Positions 24,295 to 36,130 of a stretch of DNA of 64,000 bases are shown in pieces (positions within the stretch are counted from its first letter, which is position 1; each line of letters begins with the position of its first letter). The notes under the pieces are model-generated. The model saw only the letters and a list, made by a program, of their open reading frames with translations. It did no database searches and was not told the DNA's origin. A program made the translations under genes and the position numbers. The DNA is from Dermacentor variabilis (taxonomy: Eukaryota > Arthropoda > Arachnida > Ixodida > Ixodidae), in NCBI RefSeq assembly GCF_050947875.1, contig NC_134572.1, positions 130,043,605-130,107,604 on the forward strand, in the 5' to 3' direction.

Positions 24295-25596
24295 GATAGC
24301 TTGGTAGTTGAAAACAATTTGGCGGCTTCGCCCGAACCGTGAAGCACTGTAGGCGATATCAAGGCTTGGCGGTGCGATCGATATCGTCTTACGGATCGAG
24401 TTCTAACTACACATTGGTGGGACATGTTGGCGCGACACAGCACATAAGGCAACTCCTGCTCGGCAGAAGGAACAGCGTCCTGGCAGCTACCAGGCGTCTC
24501 ACAACGTTGGTGGGACGCGCAACGTCGCCAGTGGCGTTGCAGGCTGAGCGCGCCGGCTGTGCACGAGATGATTAGACCGACGGGAAACCTATACGGTGTT
24601 TAATACAGCACCCAGTGAAGTATAAGATAACGTTTGTCTCTCGTGCACTGCTCAGACCAGAGTGTATACACCAAAGCAGCAAAGGCCGAAAGACGACTGG
24701 ATAAGTTTCTGGAGCATTCAAATACGCTATAGTCACGTTTTCCGTACAAATGCAATTCTTAAAAACCGAGTTAAAGAAAATTCAAAGGATGGACTGGCTT
24801 GTTTTGCCTGCGAACAAAGTCCATATGTAATTTTTTTAATACTGTGAAGGAGTGAAATAGGAGATTGGTACCATTATTGGCGGCGGCTAGCCCTTTCCAC
24901 ATGGAAAGCAAAACAAAAGCACGAGAAAGTGATACGCACTGGTGAAAGCAAAAAAAAACAACAACAACAACCACAAACGTTTCCAAAGTTCTACCTACAG
25001 AGGAATGTAAAAGGACCCGAAGAGACATACAAAGTCCTGTAAACGAGTGAAAGTGCACAAGAGGGTCTCAAAACACGCACCTAAGTTCAGTTCAGATCTG
25101 CACATGAAAGTACGCAACAATATATAACAACGCCAGACGTGAGATACACACGTACAACATACTATGCAACCTGTGGTACTCAAATAAAAGGTAATAGTGG
25201 GCTCAGCCACGCTACATTTAGTCAGAACCTTATTCCAGCGTACCTTACGAAAACGGTTCCCTGCTCTTAACAAGTGTACCGGTCTCGTCACCATCATATC
25301 AGAGGCAAACGTAGAAAACACCTATTGTAGAACTGACAGAAGGTTGTCGCAGGCCTGAGGGATTGTAAGGAAAACAGCGCTGAAACAGGTTGATGATGTA
25401 ATCAGCGAATGCCATTCTCTGGCGTACGTGCGGCTTTAAGGCGAGTTAATCATATTGCTCCGGTCTTCACTGTAAGTGACGCTGTAGGGTGGGGCATTGG
25501 ATTGTGACCGACACGCTAGTTGTCTTTAAGATGCGACCGAATCTAAGTGCACGAGCACTTCTACGGTACGCTTCCAAGGCCCGAAACGATGTCATT
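24295..25596. other. No gene recognised
   Basis: Intergenic sequence with a small (CAA)n run near 24,959; no domain-bearing frame. Confidence 0.45.
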
Positions 25597-28500
25597 TGAC
25601 TGACTGACTGACTGACTGACTGACTGACTGACTGACTGACTGACTGACTGACTGACTGACTGACTGACTGACTGACTGACTGACTGACTGACTGACTGAC
25701 TGACTGACTGACTGACTGACTGACTGACTGACTGACTGACTGACTGACTGACTGACTGACTGACTGACTGACTGACTGACTGACTGACTGACTGACTGAC
25801 TGACTGACTGACTGACTGACTGACTGACTGACTGACTGACTGACTGACTGACTGACTGACTGACTGACTGACTGACTGACTGACTGACTGACTGACTGAC
25901 TGACTGACTGACTGACTGACTGACTGACTGACTGACTGACTGACTGACTGACTGACTGACTGACTGACTGACTGACTGACTGACTGACTGACTGACTGAC
26001 TGACTGACTGACTGACTGACTGACTGACTGACTGACTGACTGACTGACTGACTGACTGACTGACTGACTGACTGACTGACTGACTGACTGACTGACTGAC
26101 TGACTGACTGACTGACTGACTGACTGACTGACTGACTGACTGACTGACTGACTGACTGACTGACTGACTGACTGACTGACTGACTGACTGACTGACTGAC
26201 TGACTGACTGACTGACTGACTGACTGACTGACTGACTGACTGACTGACTGACTGACTGACTGACTGACTGACTGACTGACTGACTGACTGACTGACTGAC
26301 TGACTGACTGACTGACTGACTGACTGACTGACTGACTGACTGACTGACTGACTGACTGACTGACTGACTGACTGACTGACTGACTGACTGACTGACTGAC
26401 TGACTGACTGACTGACTGACTGACTGACTGACTGACTGACTGACTGACTGACTGACTGACTGACTGACTGACTGACTGACTGACTGACTGACTGACTGAC
26501 TGACTGACTGACTGACTGACTGACTGACTGACTGACTGACTGACTGACTGACTGACTGACTGACTGACTGACTGACTGACTGACTGACTGACTGACTGAC
26601 TGACTGACTGACTGACTGACTGACTGACTGACTGACTGACTGACTGACTGACTGACTGACTGACTGACTGACTGACTGACTGACTGACTGACTGACTGAC
26701 TGACTGACTGACTGACTGACTGACTGACTGACTGACTGACTGACTGACTGACTGACTGACTGACTGACTGACTGACTGACTGACTGACTGACTGACTGAC
26801 TGACTGACTGACTGACTGACTGACTGACTGACTGACTGACTGACTGACTGACTGACTGACTGACTGACTGACTGACTGACTGACTGACTGACTGACTGAC
26901 TGACTGACTGACTGACTGACTGACTGACTGACTGACTGACTGACTGACTGACTGACTGACTGACTGACTGACTGACTGACTGACTGACTGACTGACTGAC
27001 TGACTGACTGACTGACTGACTGACTGACTGACTGACTGACTGACTGACTGACTGACTGACTGACTGACTGACTGACTGACTGACTGACTGACTGACTGAC
27101 TGACTGACTGACTGACTGACTGACTGACTGACTGACTGACTGACTGACTGACTGACTGACTGACTGACTGACTGACTGACTGACTGACTGACTGACTGAC
27201 TGACTGACTGACTGACTGACTGACTGACTGACTGACTGACTGACTGACTGACTGACTGACTGACTGACTGACTGACTGACTGACTGACTGACTGACTGAC
27301 TGACTGACTGACTGACTGACTGACTGACTGACTGACTGACTGACTGACTGACTGACTGACTGACTGACTGACTGACTGACTGACTGACTGACTGACTGAC
27401 TGACTGACTGACTGACTGACTGACTGACTGACTGACTGACTGACTGACTGACTGACTGACTGACTGACTGACTGACTGACTGACTGACTGACTGACTGAC
27501 TGACTGACTGACTGACTGACTGACTGACTGACTGACTGACTGACTGACTGACTGACTGACTGACTGACTGACTGACTGACTGACTGACTGACTGACTGAC
27601 TGACTGACTGACTGACTGACTGACTGACTGACTGACTGACTGACTGACTGACTGACTGACTGACTGACTGACTGACTGACTGACTGACTGACTGACTGAC
27701 TGACTGACTGACTGACTGACTGACTGACTGACTGACTGACTGACTGACTGACTGACTGACTGACTGACTGACTGACTGACTGACTGACTGACTGACTGAC
27801 TGACTGACTGACTGACTGACTGACTGACTGACTGACTGACTGACTGACTGACTGACTGACTGACTGACTGACTGACTGACTGACTGACTGACTGACTGAC
27901 TGACTGACTGACTGACTGACTGACTGACTGACTGACTGACTGACTGACTGACTGACTGACTGACTGACTGACTGACTGACTGACTGACTGACTGACTGAC
28001 TGACTGACTGACTGACTGACTGACTGACTGACTGACTGACTGACTGACTGACTGACTGACTGACTGACTGACTGACTGACTGACTGACTGACTGACTGAC
28101 TGACTGACTGACTGACTGACTGACTGACTGACTGACTGACTGACTGACTGACTGACTGACTGACTGACTGACTGACTGACTGACTGACTGACTGACTGAC
28201 TGACTGACTGACTGACTGACTGACTGACTGACTGACTGACTGACTGACTGACTGACTGACTGACTGACTGACTGACTGACTGACTGACTGACTGACTGAC
28301 TGACTGACTGACTGACTGACTGACTGACTGACTGACTGACTGACTGACTGACTGACTGACTGACTGACTGACTGACTGACTGACTGACTGACTGACTGAC
28401 TGACTGACTGACTGACTGACTGACTGACTGACTGACTGACTGACTGACTGACTGACTGACTGACTGACTGACTGACTGACTGACTGACTGACTGACTGAC

Positions 28501-29284
28501 TGACTGACTGACTGACTGACTGACTGACTGACTGACTGACTGACTGACTGACTGACTGACTGACTGACTGACTGACTGACTGACTGACTGACTGACTGAC
28601 TGACTGACTGACTGACTGACTGACTGACTGACTGACTGACTGACTGACTGACTGACTGACTGACTGACTGACTGACTGACTGACTGACTGACTGACTGAC
28701 TGACTGACTGACTGACTGACTGACTGACTGACTGACTGACTGACTGACTGACTGACTGACTGACTGACTGACTGACTGACTGACTGACTGACTGACTGAC
28801 TGACTGACTGACTGACTGACTGACTGACTGACTGACTGACTGACTGACTGACTGACTGACTGACTGACTGACTGACTGACTGACTGACTGACTGACTGAC
28901 TGACTGACTGACTGACTGACTGACTGACTGACTGACTGACTGACTGACTGACTGACTGACTGACTGACTGACTGACTGACTGACTGACTGACTGACTGAC
29001 TGACTGACTGACTGACTGACTGACTGACTGACTGACTGACTGACTGACTGACTGACTGACTGACTGACTGACTGACTGACTGACTGACTGACTGACTGAC
29101 TGACTGACTGACTGACTGACTGACTGACTGACTGACTGACTGACTGACTGACTGACTGACTGACTGACTGACTGACTGACTGACTGACTGACTGACTGAC
29201 TGACTGACTGACTGACTGACTGACTGACTGACTGACTGACTGACTGACTGACTGACTGACTGACTGACTGACTGACTGACTGAC
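25597..29284. repeat. Perfect (TGAC)922 tetranucleotide array
   Basis: 3,688 bases consist of 922 consecutive TGAC units with no substitution or indel that I can see. Because 4 and 3 are coprime, all three frames of a strand give the same 12-base cycle. The plus strand meets TGA every 12 bases; the minus strand (GTCA)n has no stop. This creates apparent 1300-codon minus-strand frames of repeated Ser-Gln-Ser-Val, which are not genes. Confidence 0.99.
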
Positions 29285-29450
29285 GGACTGACGGACTGAC
29301 GGACGGACGGACGGACGGACGGACGGACGGACGGACGGACGGACGGACGGACGGACGGACGGACGGACGGACGGACGGACGGACGGACGGACGGACGGAC
29401 GGATGAAGGAATGAAGGAATGAATGAATGGATGGATGGATGGATGGATGG
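29285..29450. repeat. Graded edge of the TGAC array: GGAC, then GGAT/GAAT units
   Basis: TGAC and GGAC alternate at 29285-29300, a pure (GGAC)25 block fills 29301-29400, then GGAT, GAAG and GAAT variants and (GGAT)n end near 29450. Neighbouring blocks differ mostly by single-base unit changes, so the array looks like successive spreading of variant units. Confidence 0.95.
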
Positions 29451-29525
29451 TTGCAACACCAAGCTCTTGCTATTATACTGTCCAATGTCCTACCTAGGTT
29501 AAACAAGAAAAAAAGAAGAAAAAAC
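29451..29525 (-). repeat. 3' end of a tick interspersed repeat feeding the array
   Basis: On the minus strand the sequence reads ATAGCAAGAGCTTGGTG, TTGCAACC, then (ATCC)n. I remember this GCAAGAGCTTGGTG segment with a (TCCA)n tail from tick repeats. The family name is not known to me. Confidence 0.45.
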
Positions 29526-30084
29526 ACTAAGAACTCCCACAACCAAATTTTCTGATCCCCTATTGCGAACTGTGCTTTTGTACGTCTCCGTTTTTTGTCG
29601 TTTCCCTACTTTTCTTCCAATCGCATCTCCGATGCCGTGATCGCGAGCGCCATCGTCGCTGAGCACGGCTCAGGGTAGTCATTTCGCTACGCCATTCACG
29701 GTGCTAAAACCGCACTGTAGTCCTAAGGAAATATAAACTGAGAAAAACTATCCTTTATTCTCCTCGCCTTTGTTACGAGGGCTGCACAAAAGCCCAAGAC
29801 ACTTAAATTTCATCTTTGCTATCCTAGTTTAACAATTTCCTCGAGACTGGGAAAAACAACACACTGTCAGATAACCCGCGTGCCTTTTTGAAGCATTTGA
29901 TTCGAGAGAACATAATTATTATTCCAAGAGCTTCACACCAGGGGCTACTTTGACAACTGGTGTGATCAAAGCCGATAAAATTACCGATTGTTAGCCTCGT
30001 TGACAGTTGTGGAAGGCGTGCTGTAGTAGCTACCGCTTTACGCAAACTGAAAACTTTTAGTCCATAAGCAAAACACATTCACGC
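29526..30084. other. No gene recognised
   Basis: No feature seen. Confidence 0.4.
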
Positions 30085-30575
30085 AAACAAAGGCTGCATT
30101 GCAACAACTCTGTGGTTGTCTGCGATCCATCAAGTTCTCGCGCAAATCAATAGCACCGTGAAAGTGCTCGGGAACAAAGGCGTCATAGTAAAGCTTCAGA
30201 GTATTGCCCCCAACATTGATATTGCTGGAAATGAAAAAGCTGCTGATCTTGCATATGCAGCGCTTTATAACCCTCGTAAGGTCATGGCCCCAAAGAGTAA
30301 TCAAGTAAAAGAAAAAGAAAGAAGAAACATGACTTTCGTAATTACTTTGGGTCGCTTTGGTTTCCACCACTTTCGCCCTGCGTAACCAGGAGATTTCACT
30401 GAGAAAAAACATAAGTAACGTTTTAAACCTAATTTAAATAACCAACATGGATATTTAAAACGGGCTGTATCGGTTCCCCGAAATGTACAGCATGGGACAA
30501 TATAGGAGGCGTTAAGCATATTTTGTGCTCGTGCCTAAAATACCGCGATGAAAAGGGACGCTTTTCTCGAGAACC
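30085..30575 (+). pseudogene. Relic of LINE RNase H and zinc-knuckle region
   Basis: TKAALQQL near 30,088 resembles the DSKAALQ motif of LINE RNase H. In a shifted frame, 30,116-30,265 reads VLAQINSTVKVLGNKG and then DIAGNEKAADLAYAAL, matching the GNEKADxLA motif around the last catalytic Asp. Near 30,505-30,550 GGVKHILCSCLKYRDEKGR resembles the H-x-L-C-x-C-x-x-Y half of a LINE zinc knuckle. Frames change between these segments and no reverse transcriptase is seen upstream. It is an old, degraded 3' portion of an RNase H-bearing LINE, distinct from copies A and B. Confidence 0.65.
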
Positions 30576-32859
30576 TGCGAAAGATGGACCTTGCGCATGC
30601 GTGCCTGCCACAGCTTGTGTTCACGGAATGTCCAGTCGTAGCCCACAAAGCAGCTCCACGTTTTCTTATTACATTCTTAGGAGAGACTTGTGTGATGCAC
30701 ATCTGGTGAAATGCAGCCGTGATATTGTATAGGAGACGTTGGGGTGGAGCGATACCCGGTCTATTGCGCCAGGCTAAATGCGCCTGTTGCTGCAACTCAC
30801 CACCAATACCACCACTACAATTACCAATTTGAGTTTTTCTTTACTAGATAAACAATCAGTAACTTAAGAGGGCGGGGAACTTCAATTCGGAGAGTTGAAG
30901 TCAACCAGTACCCAAATCATAGGTTTTCGTTAGAGACTATGCCCTGCGCAAGTTTCGAGAAATACGGACTCGGAATGTGTAGCGAAATTAACCGCTGTTG
31001 CAGTTGTATATATATATATGTCTGCACTGTGAAAAGCAGTACTGCGTGAAAGCTCTGTCCTACTGGCATACCGGTGAGCTGTAAGTGGCCGCTACAACAG
31101 TGCGGCTACGGTAGAATCGAGTCGATGCCATGCGTTTGTGTATTGCACAGTATTGGCTTACTTCCTACGAGGGGACAGCGGCTAGGAAGAAAGAGCGGAC
31201 GACGCAAACGTTAAATATTACTAGCCAAAACGGTATACGTGTGCATCACGCAGCGCGGCGCGGACATTGTGAAGCGTGACATGCACGCTCTGACGTCGGG
31301 CAGCGCTATAAACAAATATACTCAGGAAAATTCGTCGACAATACACTTCAAGTTGTTGCTTCTTTACGTCTGTATTCGCGTACGCCCCCGGTGTAGCCGC
31401 TGAGACAACTCGTCTTTTCATGTGGCCGGGTCAAATGCTTGTCGAACTTTTTTGTGAAGCGGCAGTCTTTTCATTTTAATGTTTACGCAAGTTTTTCAGG
31501 GAGAGTTATAGCTCCTACTTGGAAACCGACCAGTGCAACGTCTTGAGCCTTCAAATGTAGAGCAAGTTGGGATACTATTATTCCGCAGTGAAATTTCTTT
31601 TTCACTCGTCGGCAACATGAAAGACTCAATACCGCATTCATTTCTCGATTTCCTTTCTTTTTTTTCGTTCAGGAACGTAAACTTCAACAATACCGCTTGA
31701 AAGTCGTGTTGCCTCAGCGCAAGATGTCCCCAGTGGGCGTTAACGAAACTTTCGGCCCGCGAAGTGCCATTGAAAGACTACTATAATTAAATTGTTTCGC
31801 AATAAGGTGCTCCATACGCGTCTTGGCTGTACAAATTGTCGCTTATGGGCACGCGCATTCTCGCCAGTATGAATAATACATGCGATACCGAGACATGTCT
31901 CGTCCAATATCTTACTTAAAAGCTGATTGCCCAAGCGTATCCTCCCGTCCTTTCTTTGTCGTTCGTGCGGGTTCGCCGTACTGGCTGTAAAACATATCGA
32001 ACACGACTGGAGTTGTTTAATCGAACGAGCGGCAGTGCCCGTCTTTTCACAAGGGTCTGGTACGTCCGCAGAGATGCATTGCTCTTACAGCGGTGTCCTT
32101 TGGCGGACAATGTTCGCATTCCGACGTACGCTCGGCGTCCCAAGCTTGGAGACTGCGGGATCGGAGAAAAAAAAATGTGTATAATATTTCGGCAGTCGGT
32201 TCACAAAGCTTGGTACCCGCATCTATAGCCTTCACTATCGTATCCCAACAACACAGGGTTACGTGCTTTTACTTGCTGCGCTCGCAAACTGCTCGGAAAA
32301 TAAAGATATTCTCAGATCCCGCGAACCGTAAACTTTCGTCCTCGACTCTAGTCCGAACTCCGGTTGAACAGAGCGTAGTCCCATTTTACACATGAGTGTA
32401 TTGCCGCGTTCGATATCATTTAACTCAATTTTAAAGCGTAATCGTACTTCTTAATGTAGCACTTTTGCTCTTAAGTACCTTGTACAGTCATTGCAGCAGT
32501 GTAAGAGATAGATCCAAGGCAAGAAAGCGAGGCTAGTCGACGTCGCATCCCTACATTTATGGTAGGAGAAGAGATTTAAAAAAAGAGTCATAGGCAGGGC
32601 GCATGTGCCTGCAGAGAAAAGTTTCTTGACACAGTGACAGGGGGCCGTATACTACAATCGCCGTGAAGATGCGCAAGAGCGCTTTAGCCACCTTGAGCAT
32701 ATAAATGTAACCTCGGCTAAGACAGAAAGCGAGTACAGGAAAAGTCACGAGGTTAACCAGGTGGCGTCAGACCTGTTACATTACAACGGAGGTAAAATAA
32801 AAGGGGGAATATAGAGAGAGAAAATAGGGAAAAGTGACCAAAACGCGCATTGTCGAGAA
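30576..32859. other. No gene recognised
   Basis: Mixed sequence with small open frames but no domain. A short (TA)n run lies near 31,007-31,019. Confidence 0.5.
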
Positions 32860-32865
32860 TAAGAC

Positions 32866-33160
32866 TGTATGGATGGACGAAAAAACTTTATCGAATAGTC
32901 AAGGGAGGGGAAAATGGGAATAAGGGAAGGGATACGGTGGGATGGAGTGGGTGGGTGGGTCCTTATTCACCGGTGTCCTGGGCTAATGGGCCTGAACGAG
33001 AACCACAATCAGCCACTCGGGTTGATGAGCTTCAAGCGCCCTGATTTGCCTATTCTTTCTTATTTCCCATGTACTTGCGCTACGAACATCATCCCAGAAT
33101 ACCATGCCGACAAGTCCAAATTGCCACGATGATGAAGAGCTTCAGTTGCATGAGAACAGC
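32866..33160 (-). mobile_element. Probable LINE/SINE 3' end with (TCCA)n tail
   Basis: The minus strand reads ATAAAGTTTTTTCGTCCATCC near 32,868-32,888, a 3' tail of the same kind as those at 12,535 and 56,325. Upstream on the minus strand (to about 33,160) the sequence could be its 3' UTR and C-terminus (CTCAACCCGAGTGGCTGATT region), but no conserved motif is clear. A poly-G run lies near 33,168. Confidence 0.4.
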
Positions 33161-33181
33161 CACTGGAGGGGGGGGGGGGGC

Positions 33182-35280
33182 GAGAAGTCTCTGACAAATG
33201 ACATGGTCCGGTACGATCAGTCACTGACTTTAAGCGCACTATTTATTCTTAGGGTGCCGATTTCTGTGACAGCAATAACACTGCACATTCTTGTCGCGTG
33301 CGTTTCCACGGAGAAAGCAGGCAATAGCCGCTTTCATTGCTGAGCTGCAGCCCCGAATCTCTCGTGCTTTCAAATATTCAGTTACCATTCTTCCCGAAAG
33401 CCGCAGTGAAGCGCGTAGCTTCCCGACATTTGATTGCTTGTGTGTCATGCTATTCTTTTTCATGTTCACTTGCACCTTTAGTTCTTCGATCGAAATACCG
33501 AGAGTAAAGGGGCATATAAGCTTTAACTTTAAGTATATAACTTTGACTAATATACGCTTTAAGATGGCAGCATTATATGGTCGTGTATATATTTTAACCA
33601 TGCAAAAAAAAGCGGATTTACCCTCGTCTGCATTGTAGTCAGGGCGCCAGTCTTTTGAAGTTCTGACACTGGCTACTTTAGTTTTGTTGTTATAAAAAAA
33701 CTGTTTTCCCAATACCACATCATATCGCAGCTGTGAACAAGTTCAAGCCCTCTGCAAGTGAAACACAAATTTTCCGCACTATCGCAGCATAAGACCAACA
33801 AAATAAATGCTGCATTTCAAAACACTATCGTACAGCTGTGCAGTGCAATTATGTGACAAAATGACCAGAAAATCGTTTATCGTAGTTTCCTTTTTTTATC
33901 TGAAAAGGAAGACTAACATCAAACGTCTATTTTGCGCGCAAGCTGCTGTCTACACGAACTGCAGACGCATGCCGACATGATGCCCGATTCGGGCATCCGT
34001 GAGCTACAATTTAGTCTCACCATCGCACAACACTACGTGTTGCGCCACTGCAACAGCTTTAGCAGGCAAAGCGTCACCCCTTTCTGGTAACTAATAAGCG
34101 TCGTTTGGTCCGCTCTAAATGAATTGGATTATTTTCGATCCCGCCTGCATGCATGAATATACGAGTCGATTTCAGCAGTACGGGGGAGATGGGGCAGAGT
34201 TAGTTGCAAATGAGTCACATCCACTCCACGGACAGAGATTACCAGCGGCCATGCGGTTATTAGTTTCCTTTTGAAATATAAGTAAGGGCATCAGAAAGGC
34301 CGCCACTTAGCCAGAGCTCGCTCGCAGACGATTGCAAAACAGAGACGAGGAAAATCTCTTCGTGTGGCAATCGCATGGGCGTGTACCAAATCGGTGCACT
34401 CGTGCGCACGATTGATTTGCTTTTCTAAGCTGGCGGTGAAAGCGGAGCCCACGCTGTCCAGGTCGGACGCGAGGGCAGCTTACGAGCGCGCTCGTTCGAT
34501 TTCATATTCTTTTCTCTCTCTCTTTCTGGTCCCACAAGACGCATGAGGCTGCACTGTCTCGGGTTCGTTTCAGCCCACGTAGGGTTAATCCCGAATACAG
34601 GTGTCTCTTTTTTTCTTTCCGAAGCTATCATTCGTCAGACTACGGACATAGGAGGATAACACACGGCAAAGCGAGTCCGTAAAAATAAACATACAAAAGA
34701 AATATGCAAGCTAGAAAGAAAGAGGAATTACATGGAAGTCGGTCATTTGATCCACACCGTATGCCCTTTGGCTTGCGTTAGAAGTCAAGCAGCAATATTC
34801 AGGCCTAAAGCTGTGAGCACATGTGACGTTGGTGAGACAGCTCAGTTTGCTAAATGCGGCACAGCTGCTGCAGCTCTATACTATGTGCAAGTCGCGCGGC
34901 TTTCCTATCGTCCACCGCCACGCTTACAGCCAGATACGGAAAGAAAATTCGCCTTACAAATCGTGACTGGGCTCCATCGCCGTAACGCTCATTCAGCAAC
35001 ATTTTCTGCGCCGAGTTGCTGTATGCGGCTTCTACAGCTCATTTGAGCCTTTGCAATTGCGCGATTTTTAAGGTTATTCTGCGCATTGTATAACTAAATG
35101 AATACGTACAAGCATGATGGCCAAGACATTTCTTGTTTTCAGGCAAGGACTTTATACATGCCAATGAATATCCCAGCTATATTTAAAGCAATTGCCGAGA
35201 AGATCAGAGTTTCCTCGCTTGCTTTCACGTCCCTCTTATAAGCGTCCCAGGCGTGAGCTCGAGGGCACACTCGCGGCCCC
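33182..35280. other. No gene recognised
   Basis: AT-rich sequence. A plus-strand frame of 104 codons at 34,732-35,046 has no recognised domain and begins at a poorly supported start. Confidence 0.45.
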
Positions 35281-36130
35281 CAGAGCCCTCAAGAAGCGCC
35301 TAAAGTCGAGGACACGGACAAGTACACAAGAGGCTTTAACCGCATTAGACAACACACGCTGACCCAAGAAGAGCAAGCGCGCTTAAATAAAAAAAACATA
35401 AACGTCAACGTAGAATTTTTGCAGGAGCCTAAGAAGCAGGCAAGGGGGTGGAGAGTTTGCGCGCGCATCAAATCTATCCTCATCTGCGCGGCACCGCGCA
35501 AGGCGAGGAACAACCGGCGCGCGCAAGAGTCCCCTGCGTTGCGCGCATTATAAAGCCGCCAAACAACGTTAGGCCTAATGCGAACCACGTGACACGGCTA
35601 ACGACGTCTTTCCTGCAGGCATCGAGTCGCCGCCGGCACCGCGGAAGGCGTTAGCGGCGTCGCTCCGGGTGGCACGCCATACTCCATTTCTCTCGTCGTC
35701 GTCGTTTATTTCGTTCATTCTTTTTTTGTTTTCGTCGTAGCCACCGCTTTTTTTATGTCCTCCCCATCTCCATCCTCGCTTCTCAGTGGCGATATAATAC
35801 GCCGTTAATGTCCCCTTAACGGAGCAGTGCGGCGCTATGACTGCGTGCACAGTGCTGTCGATATTCCTATAACCGCCATTCTCCGGTCTTGGTTCGTTTC
35901 TCCCCAGGCCTTGTTCCCTGCTCTGGCAGGCGCGCACCTCTTCCCTTCCCTCTGGCCACCGGAACTGGGCACGGCGGGGAACGTTTCTCGCGCCTCCATT
36001 GTGCGCGATCGTTTTGCGGTTGCATTGCTGCTGCTCGCGGCGGCGCGTCAGGCCTCGCTGCCTCTTGAAGCCGGAAACGAGATAAACGGGCCGTTCCCAG
36101 ATAAGCCTTAAAAAAATATGAGACTAGTAG
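35281..36130. other. GC-rich patch
   Basis: GC-rich with CpG clusters, GCGCGC runs near 35,460-35,530 and (GTCGTC)n near 35,693-35,706. Overlapping frames on both strands are up to about 120 codons and carry no domain. Confidence 0.35.

Noticed and set aside
25467..29542. Two minus-strand open frames of more than 1300 codons made of Ser-Gln-Ser-Val repeats
   Set aside because: They are forced by the (GTCA)n repeat, which lacks stops in all three minus frames; flanking residues are unrelated sequence.
34732..35046. 104-codon plus-strand frame
   Set aside because: No recognised domain, no coding bias, and no splice or poly(A) context that supports a gene.
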